Shown: positions 44,149-55,775, numbered from the stretch's first letter. The stretch: 64,000 nucleotides of DNA from Simmondsia chinensis (GCA_018398585.1 JAGTTD010000012.1:22267036-22331035), one strand, 5' to 3'. A program made the numbers and translations. The notes: generated by a model not told the origin, from the letters alone.

Positions 44149-44483
44149 AATTAGCGTTAAAAATTAGAACTCCACAGCACCCCCAAATTAATGTTCAAAA
44201 AAAAGAAAAAAAAAGAAAAAAGAAAAAGAAAAAGAAAACACCACCCCAAATTTGCCTCTTGAAGACAGGTAGTTGTTCGCCTGGACAAGCTACTCTCCAG
44301 TTTTGAAGATTCAAACTGCAAAATCACGAAGCGAAATCCCAAATCTAAACAAGAAGAAACCCTAATTTCAATCGCTCTAATTCAATCTCTGAAAATCTAA
44401 GCTCAAAAACTTCAGATGATAACAATCCACTCAAAATCAAGATTGAATTCTCCGTCAATCACAGTAATCAGAGGCTCGGAGAG
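44149..44483 (+). promoter_or_regulatory. Upstream region and 5' UTR of the EREX-like exon
   Basis: A purine-rich A/G tract lies at 44195-44245. A telo-box-like AAACCCTAA (44357-44365) occurs 119 bp before the ATG, a motif common in promoters or leaders of housekeeping plant genes. The nearest TATA-like sequence (CTATATATATATAATTG, ~44063) is inside the 3' LTR of C1. Confidence 0.45.
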
Positions 44484-44693
44484 ATGAATGCGTACGGTTT
44501 CGATCTCTCTCCTCTGCTGGATGTAGGCCTCTCCGATCGGATTATCGAGACGTTGACTCAGACCTCGCCATCCGATTCCGTGCCGTCAACATCGGCTCAT
44601 GAGACTCGTAAGCGGAGTCCACCACGGCACCGTCATGACGGCACTTCGCCGTTACCGTTAGGGATGGATTGGAGTCCCCCTCCCCGCAAATGG
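44484..44693 (+). CDS. EREX: First exon of an EREX-like PX-domain protein gene
   Basis: EREX is an endosomal effector of plant Rab5 GTPases with a phosphoinositide-binding PX domain, acting in vacuolar protein trafficking. The ATG (44484) opens 70 codons: an [13 protein letters not shown] start, a serine/threonine-rich stretch, then [20 protein letters not shown] before W. That last block is what I recall as strongly conserved immediately upstream of the PX domain in plant EREX proteins. The frame ends at TGG|GTATGC, a good splice donor at the expected place. The PX domain itself and all later exons were not found in the remaining 19 kb on the plus strand. The exon has no damage. It is either a gene with a very long, transposon-filled intron or an orphan exon. 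Confidence 0.65.
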
Positions 44694-45261
44694 GTATGCT
44701 TTCTGTTCGTTTTTACGAGTATATAGCTGCAGTAATCGTTAGTTTAAGGTCTTGTTTGGTTAATACAAGAATTCAGTTCCTGTGGGAATTTCTATTTTCT
44801 AGGAATTTAATTCTTATATCAACTTCTTAAGAAATAAGTACAAAATATTTGGTTGCAATGATAAGAAATAGAACTTCCTAGGAACTAGTTGAAAACAAAC
44901 GAGCTAAAACTTATCTTGGGAGATATGTAAGATACTTCGTGTGTTTTAAAGGAATTGTAAATTTTTACGAAATTTTCACTTCCCATGTTTTGTCAATTTT
45001 TTGGTACCCGAACAAGTGGGTAAATGCTCACTTTCCATGAATTCTGATTTTCTACGCTTGCTTCCTACCAATTTTGTTATAAAATAAAATATTAGGGACT
45101 ATTTTGAACAAAAGAAAAAAATGAGAGACTAATTTGACCAAACTTAAAAAGATGAAGGACCAATTCAAACAAAATAAAAGATAAGAGACTAATTTGAACA
45201 ATCTTAAAAAGATAAGGGACTAATGTTGTAAATATTATCTATTTTTCAAGCTTAGTTGACG
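44694..45261 (+). other. Presumed intron 1 start, with degenerate tandem repeat
   Basis: Begins GTATGC. A degenerate repeat of an AGGGACTAATTTGAACAA-like unit runs from 45090 to 45240 (four copies, alternating with AAAAAGATAAG). The 44750-44900 part is rich in GGAATTT motifs and may be an old MITE. Confidence 0.5.
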
Positions 45262-46780
45262 GATAAGAGACATGTTAGATTATAAAATCATTCGTGCCCC
45301 TTTTAGATAATTGGTTCCTTACAAATACATGATAAATTGTTGCTTGTGGGGAATGTAATTACTGAGTGTTGGTGCAATTTCGTCTCTTGGTCCTTTTGTT
45401 GGTTTGAAGTCAAATTCTTAAATAGTGTTAAATTTTATTGCCTTGGACAACTTATTCAGCGGAAATTTCATGTTTATTCTCATATATGGTGTGTGTAATA
45501 CTTCTCTTTTTGTCAGAATCCCTCTACCACAGTCCTGTATATGGAACTTTCATAGAAATTAAGGAGAATAATATGAACTAGAAGCGTGGAGCAGCTTAGA
45601 ATTACTGGTTGCACAAAAAAGTCAGGATAGATTGCTCTAATGCAATTTTCTTTTGGGGCTGACAAATAAACATTTGACAAGATAGTGAAGAAAACATCAC
45701 TAATGCAGAGTTAGGATTGGGCAGTGAGAATTCATGTATTCATGTAGATCTGAGTAATGAGAATGCCATGCTATATAGGATTGAATGTTTCCCTAAGCTG
45801 CTATGAGAGATAAAGTTAGTCCCACTAGAGAACTAAAAAGGAATTTATTGACTTTATGAGAGGGACATTAATTTTCCTACAGATTCTCTTTTTACCTCAT
45901 GGGTTACTACTCTTTAGTAAGCCCTCATTTGAATCTTCAAACTCTTAAACCGGATTGTACTTGACGCTTGGCAACAACTTGGGAGTGGGAGTTTCTCTAT
46001 ACAACAACAATTACAGCTTAGTAAGCCACCCTGCATATTATTTCCTTGCATGCCAAATAACTAGATGTTAGTTGCATAATTTCACTGTCATATTCCACCC
46101 ACCAATGTACAGGTTCCCTTAAGTTGATGTTTAACAAAGGGAGTCACAAGCAGCTTGAATTGCATAGACTTGTTCTCTACTATGTTTATGACCCTCAATT
46201 AAGGGCTTGATAGATGGAATTGAATTTTAATCCATGTTTACATAGTTATCATAATTCGAGTTCTACAATTGAAATAAGTTCAAGTGAATTACAAGAGGCT
46301 ATAAATGGGAGATTTCAACCTCCTCATAGACGTTTGTTATTTTGATTCTAGTCTCCTCTTGGACTCCCTCCCGTGCTCCTCATTGGCTTTGTCACGACAG
46401 ATAATGTAGCTGCATATCAATGTTTCTTTCCCTTGCTTCCCCTTTTTTTGTCTGTGGTGCTCTTTACTTATGCCTGTAAGACTGTTCATCAGCTTTTCAT
46501 GTAGCATGTACACTTTATGCGTTGGAAATGTCTTCCAAGCTATACAATTGGCTTATAAGACGCTAGAGACAAGTCAATTCATTGTTGCCTCCTTGATATG
46601 ATCTTGATTTCTTAGTAACATTAATACTTTTAAATATAAATTCTTTTGGGGAAAGATAAAATGCTAGGATACCAGCAAAACAATGGTATGGGTGCATACT
46701 TCACTAATTATGTTTAGTAAACAATGTTGCTAATTATGTGCTTAAGATTGTCCAATTCTTAGGTTTGATATATTGCTGCT
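45262..46780 (+). repeat. Tandem duplication, copy A
   Basis: About 1.5 kb that recurs, diverged, at 47356-47399 plus 51598-53535. Shared blocks in order include CCTTTTAGATAATTGGTTC, TTCAGCGGAAATTTCATGTT, TAGATGTTAGTTGCATAA and TTGCATGCCAAATAACTAGA. There is no coding capacity in either copy. Confidence 0.8.
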
Positions 46781-47355
46781 GCTTTGCAACTTCTAGGATT
46801 TGAAATATGAGATAAACCTATTTGATCATCTCGAAAGCAAGAAAAATAATTTTTGGATTGGAAAGTTCAAATTGTTAAACTTGAATCATAGTTTATGTAC
46901 TTTTTAATCGAGAAAGAAATAATGTTAAAGAGAGACATAATGTACAAAGTATTATGGAAAAGACACTGTATAAAACGGCGTAAGGCCCATTGAGGCGATA
47001 AGGGGTCCTAGTGCCGGGGCGAAAGGCGAAAGGTGAAAGGTGAAAGGCAAGCGCCTTAGCAAAGTGAGGCACAAATTTTTGTAACTCAAATTAATATTTT
47101 GTATTATGAAAGTAAGATAAAGACCAATGGAGCATGTAATATGGGAGCTCTAATTCAGTAATATATATAATACATAAGAAAAGAATATCTAAAAGATTAT
47201 GTCGCATGTCATATATCATCAGCCTAAGCGACATCCAGCTCCAAAATTTTCCTGGTGTTTGCATTTTCTTCTTCTTTTATCTCTCTATCTCTCTCTTCTC
47301 TTCTTTTAGGGTTAGTAGTGTATAGAAGCAAAGGAGTAATGATCTAGTGGTTTGC
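46781..47355. other. Spacer between duplicates
   Basis: No gene. A short purine repeat (GAAAGGY units, 47022-47050) and a CT-rich stretch (47268-47310) are present. Confidence 0.5.
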
Positions 47356-47456
47356 ACACATCGTGAGAGGCATGTTAGATTCTACAATCATTCATGACCA
47401 ACAACAACAACAACAAGCCCAGTGCCTTCAAGAGCTCCCGTAAAAGCAGGGTCCGC

Positions 47457-47475
47457 GGGGGGGGGGGGGGGGGGG
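47457..47475 (+). repeat. Poly-G run in the LINE 3' UTR
   Basis: About 19 G in a row on the plus strand (C on the LINE sense strand). Relatives at 41721, 56667 and 61629 have only short runs of C here. Confidence 0.7.
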
Positions 47476-47752
47476 TAGATGTACGCAGCCTTCCCCCTTC
47501 CGGGGGCTACCCTGAAGGGAGGCTGTTTCCGAGGACCCCCAACCTGAGAAGCTGTACCGTAGCATAAAGCATGGTGACCTGGCAGCAGGAGAGCAACAAA
47601 GCATGAGTAAGGCAAAACACACGACAAGCAAAACAAACAAACACAAAGTAAGTCACATCAAGCAGAAATCAAATGACAAGTAGGCAAGTAGCAGCTCATG
47701 AGAGCCAGTACGCAGCCAAGAGGATGACAAGGCCTAGCACTAATAAGCTAGA

Positions 47753-50698
47753 CTACCCTACTCCAACTGGTTCATCTATTACCCCTATGCTAGCCCTCCA
47801 CTGGGCTCTATCTAAGGCCATCTCTTCTCGAAGGTTTAGGTGGGTGAGGTCTTGTCGGATCGTCTCCAACCATCTCTTCTTTGGCCTGCCTCTTCCTCTC
47901 CTACCTAGTGTAGTATGGGGCTGTTCGCATCTCCTAACTGGAGCGTTGACCGGTCTCCTTCTAACATGATCGAACCACCTTAAACGTTGCTCTCTCAATT
48001 TATCTTCAATGGGGGCTACGCCTAATTCGCCTCTTATGACGTCGTTTCTGATCCTATCCTTCCTTGTGTGTCCGCACATCCACCGCAGCATTCGCATCTC
48101 CGCCACCTTCATCTTCTATGTATGCTGTTGTTTCATCGCCCTGCACTTCGCCCTATACGTCATGGCTGGCCTCACTACCGTCTTATAGTATCTTCCCTTT
48201 AGCTTTAAGGGAAACTTTCTATCACAAAGTACCGCGGAGGCCATTCTCCATTTATGCCATCCCGCTTTAATCCGGCTGTTGACATCCTCGTCAACTTCGC
48301 CGTTGTGCTGTATCATGGACCCTAAGTAGCTCTTCTTCTTCGATATGGCCTCAGATCCAATTTTGATGTCTTCTCGACTTGGCGTGGTGGAGGGATTGAA
48401 CTTGAGTTCCATGTACTCTGTCTTGGCTCTGCTTAGTCGTAAACCCTTCGACTCTAGTACCCCTCTCCACAGTTCCAGCTTGTCATTTACCTCTTCCTGC
48501 GACTCCTCCACCAACACTATGTCATCCGCAAAAAGCATGCACCAAGGTACACATCCCTGGATGTGCCTAGTGAGCTCGTCCATAACCAGAATGAACAGAT
48601 AGGGGCTCAAAGCAGACCCTTGGTGTACCCCTACTGTTATCGGGAAAGCCTCTGTCTCCCCGTCCAGTGTACGCACCATAGTCTGTGCCTCCTCATACAT
48701 GTCTCTAATAGCTCGAATGTATGGCACCGGGATGCCTTTCCTGTCCAAAACTCTCCAAAGGACCTCCCTTGGCACTCTATCATATGCCTTATCTAAATCA
48801 ATGAAAACCATGTGAAGGTCCTTTTGTCTCTCCCTGAAGTGCTCTATCGTTTGCCTTAGGATGTGGATGGCTTGTATTGTTGATCTCCCGGGCATAAATC
48901 CGAATTGGTTCTCAGACACCTCTGTCTGTTGCCTTAACCTTCTCTCTATGACCCGCTCCCACAACTTCAGAGTGTGGCACATTAGTTTGATACCCCGATA
49001 GTTGGCGCAACTCTGAATGTCGCCTTTGTTCTTATAAATCGAAATCAATGTGCTCTTCCTACCTCCATTCCTCAGGCATCTTCTCCTCCATAAGGATTTG
49101 GTTAAATAGTTTAGTCAGCCAACTGACGCCCTGCTGTCCAAGGCATTTCCATACTTCTATGGGTATGCCATCTGGGCCAACTGCTTTACCCCTTCCCATG
49201 TATTTCAGGGCTTCCTTGACTTCGTCGGGGCTAATTTGCCTACAATAACAGTGGTTCTGATGCACCTCAGATGTTCGAAGATCACCTAAGGATACCTCTG
49301 TCCCTCCTTGTTCGTTGAACAAATCATGGAAGTATGTTTTCCACCTAGCCTTAATTAGTTGCCTGTCCACGAGTACCTGTCCTTCTTCCCCTCTTATGCA
49401 TTGTACTCTATCCAAGTCCCTAGTCTTCCTTTCTCTTACTTTGGCGATTTTATATAAGTTCCTCGCTCCCTCCTTGGTCTCCAGTTTTTTGTAGAAATCC
49501 TCATAAGCTCTTGATTGTGCTTCTCTAATTGCTCTCTTTGCTTCTCTCCTGGCTTGCAGATACTGATGTCGCTTATCCTCATCTCTACCATGATCCCACT
49601 CTTTAACACAAAGTCGTTTCACTTTAATCTTCTCTTGGACCTCCTCGCACCACCACCAGGACTCTCTGTTGCTTGGTACCCTTCCCTTTGGCGTGCCGAA
49701 AACTTTCCGTGCCAGTCCTCTAATCTTTTGGGCCAGTTGGTTCCACATCTGGTTTGTGTCTCCCTCGAAGTCCCAGCCGAGCTCGGCCTCCGCTCTTTCC
49801 TTGTATACCTTGTACTTCTCCCCCTTCAAATCCCTCCAACAGTTATGCGTCGGCGCGGGTTTGCAGGTTCTTTTGGCCCTCTTCTTGGCCTTTATATCAA
49901 CCCACAACACCCTATGTTGTGTAGACAGGTCTTCTCCTGGGGTAGTCTTGCAATCCTCGCAGTCTCTTTGTACCCTTTTCCTCAATAGTATGTAGTCAAT
50001 CTGTGTTCTTGTCCCACCACTTTGGTACGTGATGATGTGTTGCTCACGCTTTTTGAAGAAGGTGTTGGCCACCGTTAGGTCGTACGTGACCGCGAAGTCT
50101 AGTAGGGCTTTGCCCTCTGCATTCCTGGTTCCAAAACCGAATCCTCCATGGTAAGAAGCGTAACCATCCTCCGTCGCACCAACGTGCCCATTAAAATCCC
50201 CGCCAATCATCACTTGTCAGTTTGGAGTATGCCCTGCATCATTGTGTCTAAGTCCTCCCAGAATGTTGCCTTCTCATGCTCTGCTAGTCCAGTTTGAGGT
50301 GCGTAGGCACTAATTACGTTCAATACATCTTCATCTAGGACCATCTTGATACTTATGATCCTATCACCTGCCCTTAACACTCCGACTACTTTGTCCTTGA
50401 GGCTGCTATCCACAAAGATACCAACTCTATTCCTGCCTCTGACCTTGCCTGCATACCAGAGCTTGTACCCCAGCACATCCCTGGCTTTCGTGCCAACCCA
50501 TTTAGTCTCTTGCAGGCAAAGGATGTTGGTCTTTCTCCTCATCATCATTTGGGCCACCTCGAAACTCTTCGTTAGTGTCCCGACATTTAGTGTCCCAAGT
50601 CTCAAGTTCCTTGTCCCCTTTTGTCTTGCCCTCCCCCTCCCCAACCCCTTTGAAGATGGCCTTAATCTCTCAGTTCCATAACTGGTAACGTTCATCAA
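47753..50698 (-). pseudogene. RTE LINE ORF: AP endonuclease and reverse transcriptase
   Basis: Encodes the enzyme for target-primed reverse transcription. Endonuclease domain: LGTLNVGTLTKSF, CLQETKWVG (metal-binding glutamate), SAYAPQTG and GGDFNGHVG. A linker rich in K, R and E follows, then RT: NYRGIKLM, FGFMPGRST, FIDLDKAYDRV, the catalytic FADDIVLV (~48515-48540), and a C-terminal segment QRLRWFDHVRRRPVNAPV and GRGRPKKRW. Lesions seen: a 1-bp shift near 50212, another near 49050, and a TAG at 48113-48115. All catalytic motifs are intact, so this copy is close to the active master sequence. Confidence 0.95.
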
Positions 50699-50933
50699 CT
50701 ACCTGTGACTGTCCCAGGTAAGTGATCACATAGACAGGAAGCTTATTAAAGCATATACGCACGAAATTACCACCACAGTCAATAAGATTACACTATTCAA
50801 AGTAATGAAATGATAAAGAACCAAATGAGAAGTACCCAACAATGGTAAATTAAAACACTACCCTGCTGTAATAAAGGATAGATCAAACCTGGGGCTAGTA
50901 CATAGTTGATAATCTGACCTGGCTAATACTTAC

Positions 50934-51581
50934 CTAGGCCCGCTCTTGGTTATTGGTTGCGCGCTGCTGGCTTTGGAGCGGTGGTGGTGGGGGGTGCAGT
51001 AGGTTAGGGTATCGGGGGCGGTGGTGGTGGTGGTGAGGGGTTGGTGATGGTGGTGAGTCGGGTGAGGTGTGGCGTGGTGGTGGTGGTGGTGGTGGTGGGG
51101 TTGAGGCTGGGGTGGGATGCAGTGGGGTTGGGGTTTGGGGTGGGGTGTGGGTAGCAGCGGCGGCGGCGGCGGCGGTGGTGCTGGTGTGGGGGGGGGGGGG
51201 GGGGGGGGGGGGGGGAGGGGAGGGGGAGAGGGTTGATGGTGGTGTGGGCTGGGGTGGAGTGGGGAGGGGTGGGGTTGGGCGGGTGTGCGTACCGGTGGTG
51301 GGGGGCGGGTGGGGTGTTGTGGTGGGGACCCGGTGGGGATTGGTGGTGGTGGGCCGGGCTTGGAAGGCAGGGCAGGAGGGCGAGAGGAGGAGGAGGGAGG
51401 GAGAAGGGAGTAGGGAGGCGGAGGGAGGAGGGAAGCGGGGACTTGGAGGCAGGCGGTTGGGTGTCGCCGACGGGGTGGTTGGCGGCGGTTGTCGGCGAGA
51501 TGGCCGACGTGACAGCAGGCTGGGGGAAGGGGGCAGGTGAACGTTGCTGTTGCAGAGGGGAGAGAGAGAGAGAGAGAGAGA
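50934..51581 (-). other. LINE 5' region, extremely C-rich on the sense strand
   Basis: On the minus strand this is C/A/T-rich with CCACCA and CCCC repeats and a 28-base homopolymer (51188-51215). All three minus frames stay open for 500 bases or more, giving proline/histidine/serine-rich translations with no domain. This results from composition. The plus strand has many GGT/GGG runs that could form G-quadruplexes. The region ends at a good splice-donor match (CTAG|GTAAGTATT, 50933). Confidence 0.6.
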
Positions 51582-52362
51582 ACAATCATTCATGACCCTT
51601 TTAGATAATTGGTTCTTTACAAATACTTGATAAAGTGTTTGTCGTGGGGAATGCAATTACTGAGTCTTGGTTCAGTTTCGTCCCTTGTTTGTTTTGTTGG
51701 TTTGAAGTCAAAATGTTTCAGAAGTGCTAAGTTCTATTGCCTTGGGCGAGTTGTTCAGCGGAAATTTCATGTTCATTCTCATAATTGGTGTGCAATCCTT
51801 CTCTTTTCATCAGATTATGTCTACTACAGTCCTATATATGGAATTTTCATGGAAATTAGGAAGGAGAAGAATATGCATTAGAAGTGTGGAGAAGCTTAGA
51901 ATTAGTGGTTGCACAATAAGATTAAAATAGATTTCTCTGATACAATTTTATCCTGGGGTTTAAGAATAAATGTTTGACATGATAGTGAAGAAAACTTCAT
52001 GAATGGAGAATTTCATTGCCTTGTATCCATTATTACTGTAGATGTGAGCTATGTGACTGTCATACTATATAGGATCGAATGTTGCCCTAAGCGGCTATGA
52101 GCATAAAGTTGGTCCAATAGGGGACTAAAAGGAATTTATTGACTTCGTATGAAGGGCATTAGTTTTCCTACAGACATTCTCTTTTTACCTCATGGGTTAA
52201 ATCTCTTTAGCAAGCACTTTTACGATATTCACTTGCAACTTCGCACTCTTTACTTAACCCCATCCTACTCGACACTTGGCAACAACTTGGGAGGTGGGTT
52301 GCATATATTTCCTTGCATGCCAAATAACTAGATGTTAGTTGCATAAGTTCACCATTATATTC

Positions 52363-52838
52363 CAGCCATAGTTACACGAAGCGGGAGCGGGAGCTCGAGC
52401 GGAAACGGAAATGGGAGCGGGGGAGTGGGTAGTCATAAAAGTTTCTTAAGTTGGGAGCGTTGAAAGAGCACTTATACTACTATGTATTAGATACACAGGA
52501 AAAAGTAATAAAGTGTTATCATTGGAGTCATTGAAGCATAAATATCAAACAAAGTCAATATTAAGCAATAAAAAAGGAAATTAAGTAGTCCAATGAATAA
52601 AATCTACAAAATTGACTCCAACATGTCCACACAATTCAATTATTCTTCAAAATCAAGTTATATGATTAACCAACAAATCGTTTAATCAACATTTTCTTAT
52701 CAAATGATCCCATTATTGTTCGAATCGTGTTTCGATCGAGTTTGAAACGTGTTGGAAGCGCGAATCTGACTTCGAAACGCAGAATCATGTTTTAGAAGCG
52801 TGAAACGTTGGCATTTTAGGAGTTTCCTACACTATGAT
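52363..52838. mobile_element. Insertion present only in duplication copy B
   Basis: Copy A runs straight from ATATTCCACCCACC, while copy B has ~475 extra bases between ATTCCA and ATTCTA. The ends share a short inverted CATAGTKWAC-like motif, so this may be a small non-autonomous DNA transposon. It is rich in GGAGCGGGAG near the left end and GAAACG near the right. Non-coding. Confidence 0.5.
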
Positions 52839-53535
52839 TCTACCCACCAAATGTGCAGGTTCCTCGAGCTGATGTTTAACAATGGGAGTCTCAAGTAGCT
52901 TGAATTACATAGGATGTATTTTCTACTATTTTTGTCATCTTTAATTAAGGGCCTGATAGATGGAATTGAATTCTAGTCCATGTTTACGTTGTTATCATAA
53001 TATGAGTTTTGCATTAGGAATAAATTAAAGTGAATCACAAGAGGCCACTAATTGGAGATTTCAACTTCCTTATAAACGTATGTTATTTTGATTCGTATAG
53101 TATCCTTTTGAACTCCTTCCCACACTCTTCATTGACTTTGTCATTGCAGATAATGTTGCTACATATCAATATTTCTTCCCCTCGCTCCACCCTGCACTAT
53201 CTATGGTTCTCTTTACTTATCCCTTCATGACTGCGTAATAAGTTGACATGTTGCATGTAAACTTTATGCGGTCAAAATGTCTTCCAAGTTATTCAGTGGG
53301 CTTATAAGATGCAAGAGACAAGTCGATTTCATTATTGCCCCCTTGATATAATCTGTTTTAACAAGCTACGATAATACCTTTAACTATAATTTTTTTTGGG
53401 AAAGGTAGAATGATAGGATATCAGAAAAAAGAATGGGTAGGGGTGCTAACTTCACTAATTATATTTGGTAACGTTGTTGCCGATTATGTGCTTAAGATTG
53501 TCCGATTCTCAAATTTGATGTATTGCTACTTGGAA

Positions 53536-54127
53536 GCACAAATACGAATATTGATGTGAGATACAACGAGATACCAATATGCCGAAGCGTGATTTTTGTA
53601 AAAACTAGGATATGACACTTTGAGGATACGTTACTACAAAATTTTGCATTTTTTAGATACATATATATCCATGTAAGTGATTGCAAAAACATGATTTCTC
53701 ATCAAATTGGCAATTAATCATTATTCATACATTGGAATCACATATTTAGAAAGCATATTACTATCAAATTTACAACTAAATAAAGTGACGTTGTAGAGTC
53801 ATAGGCAAAATGTGACAAGAACTTCATTGATCCAATGCGCATTTTAAATTCTGCTTACCCATATATTCTAGAGATATGCAATTGACCCACATTTACAAAA
53901 AAGCAGTAATGCTAAATTTGTCATTAGTAGTGTAAGTATGGTGAATAGCTAACTACATTACATGCTAAACTAGACCAAAAAAGATCTACACAAAACAAAA
54001 GATGGGCAAGTCCTCAACTCTAGCATCATACTAATTGTTCCCAACCACCTTGTCACCATCACCACCTCCACTCTCTTCACCATCATCATTAACAAATATA
54101 ACACTCTCCGACTCCGGAGATCAAGCA
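53536..54127. other. Spacer with a coding-like minus-strand tail
   Basis: Mostly AT-rich. At 54000-54124 the minus strand reads ESVIFVNDDGEESGGGDGDKV then a stop, resembling an acidic C-terminal tail. The same ~55 bp recurs right of C2 (63621-63678). No complete gene is supported. Confidence 0.35.
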
Positions 54128-54547
54128 TGTTAAGATTGGAGATTGATGATCTCCCGAAGTAGCCCATTTATGGCTGGTATTATTAAGAGTTATAATTATG
54201 GTGACTCTTGGGCTTCCTAGAGATTGCGATTGTAGAAGTGTATAAATTGAGATCTCTTGTACCTAGAATTGGTAGGAAAGAAAGGGAAAACATGAAAGGC
54301 AAACAGTTGAAGGTAGAGTGTGAGTGGAGAACTCTGTCATAAACCTATGTTCCTATATAGTGAAGTTATGTTGCCCCCTCTCCATGGATGTAGGCTTCGG
54401 TTGAACGGCGTAAATTCTGTTGTCTAAAATATTCTCCCAATTCCTTTATTGTGTTTGCAATTTCGATTTGTGGTTTGGTGTTATGTGGGTGGTCCTAACC
54501 ACCGGTAATCAGAATAGGTATTAGTTATTGTGAAGTTCCTAATAACA
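54128..54547 (+). repeat. C2 left LTR
   Basis: Starts TGTTAAGATTGG and ends CCTAATAACA. It has a TATA-like GTGTATAAATTGAG site near 54238. Confidence 0.65.
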
Positions 54548-55500
54548 GGTATTAGAGCATAAGGTGGAACCCAAATCGGAGAATTAGCTGTGAGAGTAGG
54601 AGGAAAAGACCGGTGGTCGGTGACATGGTTCTAGCCCCGGGGGGGGGGGGGGGGGAATAGCAGGTGGTAGTGCACGGTGGCGCGTGGTAGCGCATGGCGG
54701 TGAATGGCCCCGCAAGGTGGTGAGTAGAGGAAGAGAGACTAGATCGTGGTACCTAGGCGGTAGTTTGTGGCCAGATTTTCGGTGACCGTGTGAACCAGGG
54801 CCGGAAAACGAAGTAGCGACGATGGGCCACGGTGGAAGAGGTTCATGTGGTGGTGGATGAGGGATATTTAGTGGTCCTCGGAGTGAGACTTCGTTCGAAG
54901 ATGGTGTTGAGGGTCGTGGTGTTGGTGGGTCTTGGGACGACCCAAAAAATCGAACATGAAGTCGACAGCCTAGAAGTCGAAGAGAACAACGGGGGTTTTT
55001 GATGTGCAGCTTCGAGCGTGGCTGCGGTTTCGAGTCTTGGGGCGTTCGACTTGTCCAAAGGTGACATCCGTGGTGGCTACAAGGTCTACAGTGAAGGGAA
55101 CGAAGACAAAGGAGTGACATCGGTTGTGGTGGCAGCTTTTGGCCGTAAGAAAGAGAAAATTGACCGTGGTGGTGGTTGGCTAGGTTGATGTCGGTAGCCT
55201 AGCATTGGAGGAGCGAAGCTTCGAAGTGCCTGAGTGTCCCAGTGGTGTTTTAAGTGTCGAAGGCTAGAGAGGCGTCGATGGTGGAGTTGAACGGTGTTGG
55301 TTTCAACTGTAAGTGAAAGACAAAGTCTGGCGGTGTGACCTGTGTTTTTTTGCTGGTGGAGGCGGTAATCTTCGGTGGCGGTTCTTGGTGATCGGTAGCA
55401 GAGTGTCTCAATGGTCCGCAACCGTGGAAGCGGGTGGCGCTGTTTAGTTCAATCCAGCGAGACTGACGGCTGTGAAGTGACAGTCTTGGTGAGAGGAAAA
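54548..55500 (+). other. C2 leader, GC-rich
   Basis: Follows the primer site. It is rich in GTGGTGG, GCGCGTGGTAGCGCATGG-like units and includes a poly-G run (54639-54655). Minus-strand open frames here (54584-55120 and others) are proline/serine/histidine-rich without domains and look like composition effects. Confidence 0.45.
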
Positions 55501-55504
55501 AGAG

Positions 55505-55775
55505 AAAAGAGCAATTAGGAGAGAGAGGAAAATGAAGGGACATGACAGGGAGTAGGCCAGGGGCGCGGTTGTGAATTCATTCCCCTAGGTGATTGACAGG
55601 TTCTTCCTTGGAGAGATTGTTTTGCCTTTAGAACCTCAAAGTAATAATCTCTGTCATTCTTTTCTGATAGAAGTATCCTTGCTTTGGAATGTGATAAATT
55701 TCTTGGAAGCATGAGATCATACTCTTTCCTGATGGCCTTGCTTGAGGACTAGCAAGATTTAAGATTGGGGCAATT
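55505..55775 (+). pseudogene. 3' end of a gypsy element with polypurine tract
   Basis: The sequence GCTTGAGGACTAGCAAG followed by TTTAAGATTGGGG (55738-55770) is the usual end of internal sequence in plant Tat/Athila-type gypsy elements and touches the LTR that starts near 55776. No coding domain survives. Confidence 0.5.

Larger units (their letters stand above)
47400..51581 (-). mobile_element. Near full-length RTE-clade LINE
   Basis: 4182 bp, flanked by a perfect 16-bp target duplication ACAATCATTCATGACC (47384-47399; 51582-51597). On the minus strand: CT repeat, C-rich 5' region (51581-50934), leader, one long ORF with AP endonuclease and RT (50698-47753), 3' UTR, and a TTGTTGTTGTTGTTG tail (47412-47400). 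The short-repeat tail instead of poly(A) and the single ORF with endonuclease plus RT fit the RTE clade. The intact target repeats and few lesions imply a recent insertion. Confidence 0.95.
47356..53535 (+). repeat. Tandem duplication, copy B, split by a LINE
   Basis: Matches copy A from GAGAGGCATGTTAGATT (47363) through 47399, then from 51598 to about 53535. Two insertions distinguish it from copy A: the RTE LINE (47400-51581) and a ~475-bp segment (52363-52838). These postdate the duplication. Confidence 0.8.

Noticed and set aside
39030..44166. TAAAAATTA at 39021 and 44158 as a target duplication for a combined MITE plus copia unit
   Set aside because: Very AT-rich 9-mer likely by chance; the copia ends and MITE end define separate units.
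47022..47050. CRISPR-like or regulatory short repeat
   Set aside because: Simple GAAAGGY purine repeat without spacers, in plant intronic sequence.
50930..51656. Minus-strand proline/histidine-rich open frames of 190-240 residues
   Set aside because: All three frames are open because of extreme C richness; no domain, and the longest one starts outside the LINE in the target flank.
54584..55543. Minus-strand frames of 74-178 residues
   Set aside because: Composition-driven frames in the GC-rich leader of C2, no motif or homolog recognised.
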